A stretch of DNA of 25,965 bases from Bacillota bacterium (GCA_023488565.1 JAMDDZ010000130.1:1-25965), one strand, 5' to 3'; positions 6,983-15,547 are shown, numbered from the stretch's first letter. Notes: a model not told the origin generated them from the letters alone. Made by a program: numbers and translations.

Positions 6983-9051
6983 GCCGATTGAATGCATCAA
7001 TTTTTAGTCAGATTGACCACCTGTTGCACCACCGATTTGGGTTGGAACAGTTCCGCTCTCCACAACGCGAAATTATCCTAGGCGTATTGGCGGGGCAATC
7101 CCAATTGGCGATTTTGCCGACAGGTTCCGGGAAGTCGTTGTGCTATCAACTGCCTAGTCTGATGTTGCCCCATCCGACTGTTGTGGTCTCGCCACTAGTG
7201 GCACTAATGAAAGATCAGGTAGACGGATTAGCTGAAACACAGATTCGAGCCCACGCCCTAGTGGGAAGTTTGTCCCGTGAAGAACAGCACCAGATTTTGC
7301 AAGATTGGGCAGAGCACCGCGTACCGTTGATCTATCTGGCGCCGGAGCGGCTGACCCATCCTGAAGTTCTTGAGGGGCTGAAACACCGTCTGAAAATTAG
7401 TTTGCTGGTGGTTGATGAAGCACACTGTATTTCGGAGTGGGGACATGATTTTCGCCCTGATTACCGCCGTATTCGAGAATTTCGCGAATTGGCCGGCAAT
7501 CCCCCAATCTTGGCATTAACCGCAACGGCTTCGCCGCGGGTGCGTCGTGATATTGGATATCAACTGGGCTCACCAAACACTCCGTTGATCTATCATGAGT
7601 CTTCAATCGATCGAGCTAACATCCGTCTGGGAGTGCAAGTGACTGTGTCTGCACGAGAGCAAAAACAACATGTCTTAGATGCGGTGGTTAACAATGACCG
7701 GCCCACTATTATCTATGCGGGCACCAGACGGCGAACTGAAGAGTGGGCAACGTGGTTGACGACGGTCGTGCCCCGCTCTGTCGCCATGTATCACGCTGGT
7801 CTATCGCCCTCAGTTCGCCAATCCGTACAGGAGGAATTTGGGCAGGGAACTCTCTCAATTGTCGTAGCTACTACAGCTTTTGGAATGGGGATCAATCGCC
7901 GTGACGTGGGATTAGTTCTCCATGTGGCGGTGCCCGAGTCCATCGCCGCCTATTATCAAGAAGTAGGCCGAGCCGGTCGTGATGGCTCGGCGGCCCAAGC
8001 ACGTATGATTATACGTTACCATGATATTGAGCAGCGAGAGTTACGGTTGAAAGGTGCGACGCCAGATTACACAGCCATTGCCCGGTTGGTTACCGCCGTG
8101 GGGAATTTTCCACTGCAGCGGTTAGTACGGTGGGAACTTGACGAAGATGACCAGTTGGGACTTATTGTTCTGGCCGCATTGCATGAAATGCAAATGGTCA
8201 CTATCGGTGGAAGAGCCGGGCACGTGGTGGCTGTGACCCGTCAGGTGGATTTTGACCACACGATTGCGGAGGCAATAGGGAAACGGATACAACTGCAACA
8301 TCAATACCGTCAGGAACAGTTTCGTCTCATGAAAACCTACATTTTTGGCCAAGAGTGCCGTCGGGTTCAGGTGGGCCAATATTTCGGGCAGTCTTTGGCT
8401 CCTGGAACTGTCGAATGTTGTGATAATTGTGGGGAACGCTCTGCCCCGCATAGCAACATTGCCAATCCCAATTGGTCAGCTGTGGCCCAATTGCGGCAGT
8501 GGCGGAGAGAGAAGGCTGAATTAGCGCATGTTTCTCCATACATTGTGTTGAGTGACCGGGCAGTGCATTCCCTGGCGTATGCACTGCCACGAACTCTTGA
8601 AGATTTACAATTATGTCCAGGCATTGGTCCAGTGAAACGGGAACGGTATGGCCGTGAGCTTCTGGACATATTGCAGCCGTTTGCCTCTAACGCGGTAATG
8701 TCTGACGATCCCAGCCATATTTTGCAAACACCGAAAACCGTAGCAATGCAAATGTTTCGCGAAGGATTTCCTATTGTTGAAGTGGCAAAGCGCGTAGCGC
8801 GCAGCCGAGGCACTGTAATGGAGTATCTTCAAGAGTGGATCCAAACCCGGGAGCCGGAAGAGTGGTCTTCCTATGTTCAACGATTGCTATCGGCCGATAC
8901 CTATCGTCAAGTTTTGACGGAATTCCAAAGTTTAGGTACAGAACGGCTACGCCCAGTGTATGAAGCGTTGTCGGGAACAGTGCCCTACGATGCGCTACGT
9001 GTGGCCCGAGCGGTATTTGACCGCGGACTGAAGTTCCCCCCAGTTTCTTAG
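6979..9051 (+). CDS. recQ: ATP-dependent DNA helicase RecQ
   Basis: 690 residues from ATG 6979, which overlaps the previous stop in ATGA. An upstream in-frame TTG at 6931 exists but is less likely. Domains in order: superfamily 2 helicase with Walker A LPTGSGKS (46-53), DEAH (146-149, with ISEWGHDFRP), TATA (181-184) and the arginine-finger motif QEVGRAGRDG (327-336); RecQ-Ct zinc region (about 450-490); HRDC-like domain (about 497-567); and a C-terminal helix-turn-helix of YpbB type (about 585-685, FREGFPIVEVAKRVARSRGT). RecQ unwinds 3'-tailed and branched DNA in recombination repair. One oddity: the zinc cysteines are C460, C480, C481 and C484. The usual C-x2-C-x2-C triplet has Val at its first place and a Cys two positions later, so metal geometry may differ. 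Last gene of the forward run. Confidence 0.93.
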   Translation: MSRLNASIFSQIDHLLHHRFGLEQFRSPQREIILGVLAGQSQLAILPTGSGKSLCYQLPSLMLPHPTVVVSPLVALMKDQVDGLAETQIRAHALVGSLSREEQHQILQDWAEHRVPLIYLAPERLTHPEVLEGLKHRLKISLLVVDEAHCISEWGHDFRPDYRRIREFRELAGNPPILALTATASPRVRRDIGYQLGSPNTPLIYHESSIDRANIRLGVQVTVSAREQKQHVLDAVVNNDRPTIIYAGTRRRTEEWATWLTTVVPRSVAMYHAGLSPSVRQSVQEEFGQGTLSIVVATTAFGMGINRRDVGLVLHVAVPESIAAYYQEVGRAGRDGSAAQARMIIRYHDIEQRELRLKGATPDYTAIARLVTAVGNFPLQRLVRWELDEDDQLGLIVLAALHEMQMVTIGGRAGHVVAVTRQVDFDHTIAEAIGKRIQLQHQYRQEQFRLMKTYIFGQECRRVQVGQYFGQSLAPGTVECCDNCGERSAPHSNIANPNWSAVAQLRQWRREKAELAHVSPYIVLSDRAVHSLAYALPRTLEDLQLCPGIGPVKRERYGRELLDILQPFASNAVMSDDPSHILQTPKTVAMQMFREGFPIVEVAKRVARSRGTVMEYLQEWIQTREPEEWSSYVQRLLSADTYRQVLTEFQSLGTERLRPVYEALSGTVPYDALRVARAVFDRGLKFPPVS

Positions 9052-9182
9052 CTAATTCTAATTTTGTTATGACACAATAAGACAAAAGTTGAAGCATGCC
9101 ATCGAATATTCTAGAGGGCGTAGGCTGTTAGGGCGACCCGTAGGAGGGACCGGTTTTGTTGTGAGGGGGAGGATGATTCCTG

Positions 9183-9572
9183 ATGCGACTAATGAGCTTC
9201 TTCTTTGGCTTGTATGGATCCTTGACGGCAATTGGTGTCGCTTTTTTAGAAATTTGGTTGAGACGGCTGCATCCGGCGCTTTCAGTGGCGCTTTCGTCTG
9301 GAGAAGCGTGGCGGTCATTAGCGTTGATTTGGGCGGTGTTAGTTGCCCTCGCCGCTATAATTTCGGTGTTTAAACGGCCAATCCTAGCGGCCGGTTTGTT
9401 TGCGTTGACGATTGGATTGGAGTACTTTGGCAGCCATGTGTTCTGGATATTTCCCTTGGCGTTTTGGATCATTGGGGCTGGGTTAGCAATAGGATCGTAT
9501 CTGTGGTCACGATCTAAAATGGGGACGGGTGAGGAACCGAACCTTGACACTCACTTAGGAGATGTGGGTTAA
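9183..9572 (+). CDS. Small integral membrane protein of unknown function
   Basis: 129 residues with four hydrophobic stretches, at about 3-22 (LMSFFFGLYGSLTAIGVAFL), 44-62, 67-83 and 87-106, then a charged C-terminus (SRSKMGTGEEPNLDTH). ATG 9183 has GGGGGAGG (9165-9172) upstream at suitable distance. The overlapping frame at 9089 has no such signal. I recognise no family. It ends 12 bp before the convergent end of the terpene synthase gene, and 131 bp separate it from recQ, so it may be transcribed alone or by read-through. Charge distribution suggests a cytosolic C-terminus, an inference only. Confidence 0.65.
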   Translation: MRLMSFFFGLYGSLTAIGVAFLEIWLRRLHPALSVALSSGEAWRSLALIWAVLVALAAIISVFKRPILAAGLFALTIGLEYFGSHVFWIFPLAFWIIGAGLAIGSYLWSRSKMGTGEEPNLDTHLGDVG

Positions 9573-9584
9573 TCGTCAACCCCT

Positions 9585-10640
9585 TCAAGGGGAACGTCCT
9601 ACGCGGGCTGCGAGCCATACTCCGATGCTAATACTGCCGCCACTGGCCAATAATCCGCAAGTGGTCCGGTCAATTTGGTGTCGCATCTTTTGGTCGGAAA
9701 GATAAAAGCCTAACAAGCCACGCGAAATGTAGCGGTGAAAGGCGGCGTCCGGCAATTTTCTCGCTTCGCTTAGAGCCTTGCGATAAATATATTGCAGTCG
9801 GCCCACTGCCGTTGAGTAGTCAGGGTAATAACTGACGAAATTTAAGTCACCGCCTTCCAGATCTTCTTGGCGGTCGATAAGATAATCTAGCAGAATGTGA
9901 AGGGATCCAATCCAGGGAAAGTATAGATCTTTCACTAAGGTAATGGCGTGCCGGGATGGCAATTCCGCAGCCGCCAGGTTTAATAGCGCAAACAATCCCA
10001 AAGTGGATCCGGCTGCTGCCGCAAACTCCCACCAAGAAATGCCCCATTGCTCTCCTTGTTGGCGATGGAACCAAGCTTCCAAGTGGGGAACCCGGTCATT
10101 GATGGGGCCATGTTTAAATACCTGCAGGTCCACATAGAGTTGTGCGAGCCACGTTAGCGAATCAGAAATCATTGAAAATCCGGGAAATTGTTGCAAGCTT
10201 TGATGGCATGCGGCTATCAACCGCGTGATATAGCCTCCGTCATCTTGATGAGGGTGGAGGGCATAGTAGTCTCGTGCTGGTGATTGGGGGGACACGGCAT
10301 CCAGCAGTGACTGGTGGAGCCACCGGAGATCTTCGGGGTCCTGGGATGGTCCGCGGTCCGTCACTGTGTCTAGATAATCGCACAGGGTTTGATATGGCAC
10401 GAGAAACTCCATCACATGGCCATTGGGGTCCCGGGACGGACCGCCAAAGACACCGCCTCCTTCACAATGAAATTGTTTAAAGGTTAGGGAACTCAGCGCT
10501 TGTTCACGAAGATCAGGGTGGGGGATTTGCTCCGCCCAACTGCGAATTTCCCCCAAGGAGCGGATAACGGCTGGTCGCACCGTACGAAAATATTCCGTGC
10601 CCCACCGCCACGAATGAAAGAATTCAGTGGCCGTCGACAT
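9585..10640 (-). CDS. ytpB: Tetraprenyl-beta-curcumene synthase (YtpB / DUF2600 family)
   Basis: 351 residues from ATG 10640 (start MSTATEFFHSW), with AAGGTGG eight bases upstream. A longer GTG start near 10730 lacks such a site. Two acidic motifs of this class IB terpene synthase family are seen: DYLDTVTDR (88-96) and LLDYLIDRQEDLEGGD (about 250-265). FHCEGGGVFGG (57-67) is also typical. In Bacillus the enzyme cyclises a C35 all-trans heptaprenyl diphosphate to tetraprenyl-beta-curcumene, later converted to sesquarterpenes that affect membranes and spores. Length is normal. No squalene-hopene-type cyclase partner is in the window. The gene is alone on its strand, with 218 bp between its start and the end of the tricorn gene. 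Confidence 0.88.
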   Translation of the reverse strand: MSTATEFFHSWRWGTEYFRTVRPAVIRSLGEIRSWAEQIPHPDLREQALSSLTFKQFHCEGGGVFGGPSRDPNGHVMEFLVPYQTLCDYLDTVTDRGPSQDPEDLRWLHQSLLDAVSPQSPARDYYALHPHQDDGGYITRLIAACHQSLQQFPGFSMISDSLTWLAQLYVDLQVFKHGPINDRVPHLEAWFHRQQGEQWGISWWEFAAAAGSTLGLFALLNLAAAELPSRHAITLVKDLYFPWIGSLHILLDYLIDRQEDLEGGDLNFVSYYPDYSTAVGRLQYIYRKALSEARKLPDAAFHRYISRGLLGFYLSDQKMRHQIDRTTCGLLASGGSISIGVWLAARVGRSP

Positions 10641-10819
10641 GTGGATGACCACCTTTCTGGAGGGTGAATCGGATGAATTGACTGCGCATCGGGGATCCGG
10701 CTCCTTCTTGGCCCTGTGATTTTCTGACACCAGCCTGGCTGCTGTTTATTTTATGCACTAGGATGCCATTTTATGGCCCTCTTGGCCACCGCTTCTATGG
10801 TAATACTTCTGGAAGCCGA

Positions 10820-10845
10820 GAGGACGTGAGGTCGCCCACATCCTC
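10820..10845 (-). terminator. Hairpin just after the tricorn gene, weak terminator candidate
   Basis: In the reverse-strand transcript GAGGAUGUG pairs with CACGUCCUC (nine pairs, one G-U) across an 8-nt loop, 14 bases after the tricorn stop. There is no U-run, so intrinsic termination is doubtful. It may serve as a 3'-end stabiliser. Confidence 0.3.
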
Positions 10846-10858
10846 CCGGAAATTCCAC

Positions 10859-13800
10859 TTAATTTTTAGGACCAAGATGTGACACTGCTAGATTGGGTCG
10901 TGGGCCAAAGTCCGGCACTTGCACGGGATTGGCATCCAGCAAAGCGAGGATTTCTTTGACCGCTCGCGCCAGTTGAGCATCGTGATGGGCAATATAATCC
11001 TGGGGTGTATTGTCCACCACAATGTCGGGGTCGACACCGTGATTTTCCACTCCCCATCCGACGTCCATGAACCAATAAGAGAATTCCGGTTGTGTAGTAA
11101 TGGTGCCATCAACTAAGGAATAACGAACGTCAATGCCGATGACACCGCCCCAGGTCCGGGTGCCGATAAGGGGCCCTAAATGCATGAGTTGAAAGGCATG
11201 ACTGAAGATGTCTCCATCAGAACCAGCATTTTGATTCGTAAGGGCCACAATTGGTCCCAAGACACTTTCAGCAGGATAGGGCATCGGCTGCCCCCAACGG
11301 GGGATATCATACCCAATACGCTTTCTTCCCAGAGTCTGCAGCAAGAGCGACGAGACATGACCTCCGCCGTTGTAGCGCACGTCAACGATGAGCGCATGGT
11401 GCTGAATTTCCGAGAGATAAGATCGGTAAAATTCGGAAAATCCTTGGGCGCCCATGTCGGGGATGTGAACGTAACCCACGCGATTAGCGGTCGCAGTTTT
11501 GACGTACTCGCGGTTCTTGGCCACCCACTCGCGGTATCGCGTCTTCAATTCCTGACTTAACGGCTCAATAATCACCGTACGGGTAGTAGACGGATCCGAA
11601 CCGCTTTGAATACCTAGTGCCACAGGATGTTCCGCTTTATCCACCATCCACACCTGTGGGGGAAGATCGCGGCTTACCGGATGTCCGTCGACGGACTGAA
11701 TGATGTCTCCTGCACTCACATGGACACCAGGGGCCCGAAGCGGCGAGTCGCTTTGTTTCTCGTAAGAGACTCCGGATACCACATGGGTGATCCGATATCC
11801 GTGGTGTTTCTCATCCCAAGTGAGGTCGGCACCTAATAGACCAATGCGGTGGTGTGGCTCAGGGCGATAGTCGCCACCCATCTCGTAAGCATGGGAGGTG
11901 CCTAATTCTCCTTGCATTTCCCAAATCAGATCCGACAGTTCGCCTCGAGTAGCAACCCTTGGCAGGAGAGCCAAGTAACGTTGATAAATATTTTCCCAAT
12001 CAATGCCCGACATATTAGCGGTCCAAAAGTTATCACGCATGAGACGCCAGGCTTCTCTAAGCATTTGAGCCCACTCAGCCGGTCGGTCAATCCGCAGTGT
12101 AATCCGATCTAAGTTGACCAAGCCGCTATCTTTTCCGGGTGCTGTGTCTTTGGTATCGATTTTTTGATCAACTTTAATCACTCTAATTCGGTTACCTTGA
12201 CGGATAGTCAAGATTTGGTGATTAGAGTTGATGCTGAATTCCGAGATTTTTTCCCCCACGATATCGGATTTTAGTGTGTCCAGATGAAATTTGTGCAGAG
12301 TTGCCTTGCCCTCGGGTTCAGATCCGAAGATTTCATGGGACAATCGGCCTTCGGGAGCCACAGTAGTCCAAAATATGCCATCGGTTGAGGCTGCCAACTG
12401 CTTATACTGCGCTTCTTCTACCGGGAATGCCAAGACTCGTTGCGAAATGCCTTCGAGGTCAATAACGGTAGGTGGGGCAGTAGTCGTGTCAGTTTTGCTG
12501 GAGTTCTCGTTTTTGGACGGATCTTCATAAAGTGGTTTTGGTTCCGGGAGGAATGGGGAAGTTAAATTATTTTGCAAAAGGATAACGTAAGGCTTCCCTC
12601 CCTTTACAAACCCGTAATCGAATCGCAAGGTATCCATGACCGGATCAAACACACGGTATGATAAAAAGTAGAGATAACGTCCCTTGGGATCGAATACCGG
12701 TTGCCCATCGATAAATTCCGGAGCGGTAGCTTCATACTTTTGATTGTTGGACAAATTGTACAGCTTTATGCAACTGGTATGGTCCGTCACGGGATAAGCA
12801 TAGGCCAGCCAACGGCTGTCCGGAGACCAGTCCATTTCACTAATGCGTGCTTGCGGGGAAACATCCACTTTCTTTAAGGTAAAGGCTTTGAGGTCAGCAA
12901 TCCAGAGTTCAAGGCGCTGATTGGTGAGTGCGGCAAACTGACCGTCATATGACACTTTTAGCGCCACCGCATGGCCGAGGTCTGTTCCCAGAAAACGCAC
13001 TGGTGGTTTATCGTCGGCATAGTGAATTTCTAATCCTTCGTCACCGCCGTCGTCAGACACGATTACCAAGCCGCTTCCGTCCGGAAGCCATGAGGTTAGT
13101 CGATAGCGAACGCCGTCGGGGATCCCGATTTGACGGACAGGTCCTTGCCACGGTCCCATCGCGAAAACTTTTCCACGAGTAACAACCGCTAACTGTGTGC
13201 CCGTATCATTGATGCTCACTTCGCTGAGAAATTTAGTCGGTTCCGCATAGAGCGGTTCGCGCTGAGTATGTTGGCTATGGTAATTGATAGCAATGCGCGT
13301 ACTTTCGCCGAGTTGGGGATCGAACACGAATAAATCGGCTCCAGCATGGTATACGACAAGGCGGCCATCCGTTTTGGCATTGCGCACATAATATGTGTCG
13401 TGATCGGTGTGGCGTCGTAAATCTGTGCCGGATGGCGTTATCGAATACAAATTGCCATAACCTTCGTGGTCGCTAATAAAGTATATTCGTGCACCAATCC
13501 ACATTGGCGAAGCAAAATTTCCATTAACGCCGTCATAGCGAATGAATTGTTCCGTTCCTGAAGCATCAATCCACAGTTGGCCTGCTGTCCCCCCGCGGTA
13601 TCGTTTCCACAGCGCCGGATCTTGAGTGTAGCGTCCGAGCACGACGCCACCCTGAGAGCCGAATGAGATACTATGGGCCGGACCATAAGGCAGCGGACGG
13701 ATGTCCGCAATATTTTGGGGATCAATTGCATAGAGTTGGAACCAAGAACGAAACGGTCCGCCATAGTTGGTACTAGCAATGATTTCACCTGAAGGTGAAA

Positions 13801-14080
13801 AACCTGCAACCACAGAATTGGCTCCCCAATAGGTGAGGCGTTTTGCGGGGCCTCCTTCACTTGCCATCATGTAAATTTCGGAATCGCCTTCTTCACGTCC
13901 CGTATATGCTATGTATGTCCCATCGGGAGAGATCCAGGGCCGAATCGCCGATCCCCATCCCGAAGTGATGCGCCGCGCAGTACCGCCGCGCCTATCTATT
14001 TGCCAAATGTCATCTTCGGACACAAATATCACGATATCGCCCGCAATGGAAGGGGAGCGGTAATATCCATCAATATCCAT
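10859..14080 (-). CDS. tri: Tricorn protease homologue
   Basis: 1073 residues, almost exactly the length of the archaeal tricorn core (about 1071). Order: N-terminal six-bladed beta-propeller (about 1-270, repeats such as SPDGTYIAYTG), second seven-bladed propeller (about 275-640, WLPDGSGLVIVSDDG, WSPDSRWLAYAYP), helical C1 part, PDZ-like domain (about 740-840) and the S41-type serine protease core. The catalytic tetrad is present: Ser729-His730 in LGTSHAYE, nucleophile Ser954 in NQNAGSDGDIF, and Glu1012 in VENHGVDPD. Tricorn cuts peptides released by the proteasome or other proteases into 2-4 residue pieces in the cytosol, and no signal peptide is seen. ATG 14080 has AGGAGG seven bases upstream. 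It starts 21 bp after the pyroglutamyl peptidase gene, so the two are probably co-transcribed. Confidence 0.95.
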   Translation of the reverse strand: MDIDGYYRSPSIAGDIVIFVSEDDIWQIDRRGGTARRITSGWGSAIRPWISPDGTYIAYTGREEGDSEIYMMASEGGPAKRLTYWGANSVVAGFSPSGEIIASTNYGGPFRSWFQLYAIDPQNIADIRPLPYGPAHSISFGSQGGVVLGRYTQDPALWKRYRGGTAGQLWIDASGTEQFIRYDGVNGNFASPMWIGARIYFISDHEGYGNLYSITPSGTDLRRHTDHDTYYVRNAKTDGRLVVYHAGADLFVFDPQLGESTRIAINYHSQHTQREPLYAEPTKFLSEVSINDTGTQLAVVTRGKVFAMGPWQGPVRQIGIPDGVRYRLTSWLPDGSGLVIVSDDGGDEGLEIHYADDKPPVRFLGTDLGHAVALKVSYDGQFAALTNQRLELWIADLKAFTLKKVDVSPQARISEMDWSPDSRWLAYAYPVTDHTSCIKLYNLSNNQKYEATAPEFIDGQPVFDPKGRYLYFLSYRVFDPVMDTLRFDYGFVKGGKPYVILLQNNLTSPFLPEPKPLYEDPSKNENSSKTDTTTAPPTVIDLEGISQRVLAFPVEEAQYKQLAASTDGIFWTTVAPEGRLSHEIFGSEPEGKATLHKFHLDTLKSDIVGEKISEFSINSNHQILTIRQGNRIRVIKVDQKIDTKDTAPGKDSGLVNLDRITLRIDRPAEWAQMLREAWRLMRDNFWTANMSGIDWENIYQRYLALLPRVATRGELSDLIWEMQGELGTSHAYEMGGDYRPEPHHRIGLLGADLTWDEKHHGYRITHVVSGVSYEKQSDSPLRAPGVHVSAGDIIQSVDGHPVSRDLPPQVWMVDKAEHPVALGIQSGSDPSTTRTVIIEPLSQELKTRYREWVAKNREYVKTATANRVGYVHIPDMGAQGFSEFYRSYLSEIQHHALIVDVRYNGGGHVSSLLLQTLGRKRIGYDIPRWGQPMPYPAESVLGPIVALTNQNAGSDGDIFSHAFQLMHLGPLIGTRTWGGVIGIDVRYSLVDGTITTQPEFSYWFMDVGWGVENHGVDPDIVVDNTPQDYIAHHDAQLARAVKEILALLDANPVQVPDFGPRPNLAVSHLGPKN

Positions 14081-14101
14081 TCAGTAGCCTCCTAAATGTC
14101 T

Positions 14102-14701
14102 TTAAATTTCGGCTAGCCAAGCTTTAATATCGTGCAAAATCAGTGAGACAATACGGACTTGCGTCTTAAGAGCCATAGATGGGACGCCAGCTTTTTTTAC
14201 CACTTGCTCCGGGAGGTAGGGCAGGTGGAGAAACCCTGCAGGAATCGTTGATGCATGGTGACGGAACAAGTACAGTGCCTGATTGCACATGAATAGACCT
14301 GCACTCGTGGAAAGTGTCAGGGGAAGCCCGTGGGACTCGACGCTTTCCTGCAGTTGCAACATCGGAAGTGTGGTCAAGTAGGCATCAGGGCCGTCAGGAT
14401 CGATAAAGACAGCGCGATGTTGCTCACCGCGATTGTCCGGCATAGTGCTGTGCAACAAATTGACTCCCACCCATTCTAGCGAGGGGGCTGTCCGTCCGCC
14501 TGCTTGACCCATACCTAAAATGGCTTCGGGAGCATGCTGAGTAATCAGTTGAGGAATTAATTGTTCGACATCTACTTTACTGGTGGGCAACTGGGCAACG
14601 ACAATATCGTCAAGGACTTCGGACGGAAGATGTTGCGCGACTATTTGTGAACTGTTAATCGTATCGTCGCCAAATGCGTCAAAATGAGTCACCAGGATCA
14701 T
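14102..14701 (-). CDS. pcp: Pyroglutamyl-peptidase I
   Basis: 199 residues from ATG 14701 (MILVTHFDAFGDD), preceded by AAGGAG at six bases. A longer frame to 14764 would overlap the previous gene and has no better site. A C15 cysteine peptidase that removes N-terminal pyroglutamate from peptides in the cytosol. Catalytic triad by family alignment: Glu76 in GMGQAGGRTAPSLEWVGVNL, Cys139 in STSAGLFMCNQALY and His159 in GFLHLPYLPEQ. The usual VTGFDPFGG opening is VTHFDAFGD, a small divergence. It sits between a tRNA-editing enzyme and tricorn on the same strand (gaps 52 and 21 bp). It would help digest peptides whose blocked N-terminus stops other aminopeptidases. Confidence 0.9.
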   Translation of the reverse strand: MILVTHFDAFGDDTINSSQIVAQHLPSEVLDDIVVAQLPTSKVDVEQLIPQLITQHAPEAILGMGQAGGRTAPSLEWVGVNLLHSTMPDNRGEQHRAVFIDPDGPDAYLTTLPMLQLQESVESHGLPLTLSTSAGLFMCNQALYLFRHHASTIPAGFLHLPYLPEQVVKKAGVPSMALKTQVRIVSLILHDIKAWLAEI

Positions 14702-14753
14702 GCTAGACTCCTTAGCGCTTGACATGTCAGGGGAAAATAGCACCAGCAGTTTA

Positions 14754-15212
14754 TCATCGTGCACAATCCAGTATGGTGGCGTTGGTAGCTCGAATCAAGT
14801 CGGTACTTTTCAACCATAGTTCAAATCCACGTTGGCCTGCAGAGACGCCAGCATATTCGTGATCCATGATGGATTGATGGCAGAATACTGGCACTGGACG
14901 GCGCGGATCTATTGGGGACACGGAGCCGCGAAGATACCCGGTCATACGATGGATATCTTCTGGATCGGCCATTTCCACGTCACGACACGACATAGCCACA
15001 GCGCATTTCTTTTCGCTTAGTTGCTGGGTGCCCGGAATCAGAACCAAGGCAAATCCGTTGTCTCCATGAATCAAGAGCGTTTTAAACACGCGGTCAAGCG
15101 GCACCTTGCATTTCACTGCAACCTCTTGTGCGGTTTTTTCCACCTCGTCGTACTCTAGTACTTGATACGGCATACCATGCCGATCCAGCCACACCAACGC
15201 ACGACTCTTCAT
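14754..15212 (-). CDS. ybaK: YbaK/EbsC-family Cys-tRNA(Pro) deacylase
   Basis: 152 residues from ATG 15212 with AAGGGGTGG upstream. It shows the YbaK/aminoacyl-tRNA deacylase fold: VFKTLLIHG with the conserved Lys44, LVLIPGTQQLSEKK (about 57-70), the substrate-loop motif TGYLRGSVSPI (91-101) and VSAGQRGFELWL (about 123-134). These trans-editing enzymes hydrolyse Cys mischarged on tRNA(Pro). Relatives act on other tRNAs, so exact specificity is uncertain. A promoter candidate lies 36 bp upstream (15248-15276) under a perfect dyad. Pcp and tricorn follow on the same strand, so this gene may lead a three-gene protein quality-control operon. Confidence 0.88.
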   Translation of the reverse strand: MKSRALVWLDRHGMPYQVLEYDEVEKTAQEVAVKCKVPLDRVFKTLLIHGDNGFALVLIPGTQQLSEKKCAVAMSCRDVEMADPEDIHRMTGYLRGSVSPIDPRRPVPVFCHQSIMDHEYAGVSAGQRGFELWLKSTDLIRATNATILDCAR

Positions 15213-15237
15213 ACCGACGCCACCCCTTCACTCCCCG

Positions 15238-15276
15238 CTTCCTTACCAGTATAAGGAAGAGTAGCGTCAAGAGCAA
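15238..15276 (-). promoter_or_regulatory. Candidate promoter of the ybaK-pcp-tricorn operon with a dyad over the -10
   Basis: On the reverse strand, TTGCTC (15276-15271) and TATACT (15253-15248) are 17 bp apart. The perfect inverted repeat CTTCCTTA (15238-15245) / TAAGGAAG (15252-15259) spans the -10, as an operator would. Alternatively the dyad is a hairpin ending the upstream zinc-ribbon transcript, but it has no T-run in that direction. Confidence 0.4.
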
Positions 15277-15281
15277 TGCGC

Positions 15282-15470
15282 TTACGCTGACCGAGGCCAG
15301 GGCCGGGTGCCCCAGACAATGAGGTCACGAGGAATCCAAGCATCTAACTGGGTGACGTAAGAGCAGTATGGGTAGTGGTCACATACTAAATAATCGTCAT
15401 GGGTGAGGCGATTCTCCATCAGGCGAAGGCTGTTGGCCCGGCATCTCGGGCAAATCATGATGGTATCCAT
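15282..15470 (-). CDS. Small zinc-ribbon protein
   Basis: 62 residues from ATG 15470, with AAGGAGG eight bases upstream. An in-frame GTG at 15491 would add seven residues but lies ahead of that site. It contains a two-knuckle ribbon: ICPRC (C-x2-C near residues 7-10) and CDHYPYCSY (C-x5-C near 30-36) after a basic/acidic loop. This resembles the topoisomerase-type or DksA-like Cys4 zinc ribbons that bind DNA, RNA or RNA polymerase. I cannot assign a specific family. The C-terminus (WGTRPWPRSA) is unstructured-looking. It is transcribed toward ybaK with 69 bp between them, and away from the composite transposon. Confidence 0.65.
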   Translation of the reverse strand: MDTIMICPRCRANSLRLMENRLTHDDYLVCDHYPYCSYVTQLDAWIPRDLIVWGTRPWPRSA

Positions 15471-15503
15471 GGAGCATTCCTCCTTCGGCACCTAAACCTC
15501 TAA

Positions 15504-15547
15504 TTTCTATTTAAACCAACATATGTTGCCAAAGTGTTTCTCTTTGG
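15504..15547 (-). promoter_or_regulatory. Candidate promoter of the zinc-ribbon gene with two nested dyads
   Basis: On the reverse strand, TTGGCA (15532-15527) and TAGAAA (15509-15504) are 17 bp apart. The perfect 12-bp palindrome CAACATATGTTG (15517-15528) touches the -35. A second dyad, CCAAAG/CTTTGG (15529-15534, 15542-15547), lies just upstream. The arrangement resembles a repressor or activator site. It ends 38 bp before the transposon's target repeat. Confidence 0.35.

Noticed and set aside
9089..9373. 94-codon frame overlapping the membrane protein gene
   Set aside because: It lacks a ribosome binding site and a membrane or domain pattern. The 9183 frame has both a site and four hydrophobic segments.
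9581..9594. CCCCTTCAAGGGG between convergent genes as a terminator
   Set aside because: The palindrome leaves too small a loop (or only a 4-bp stem) and has no T-run.
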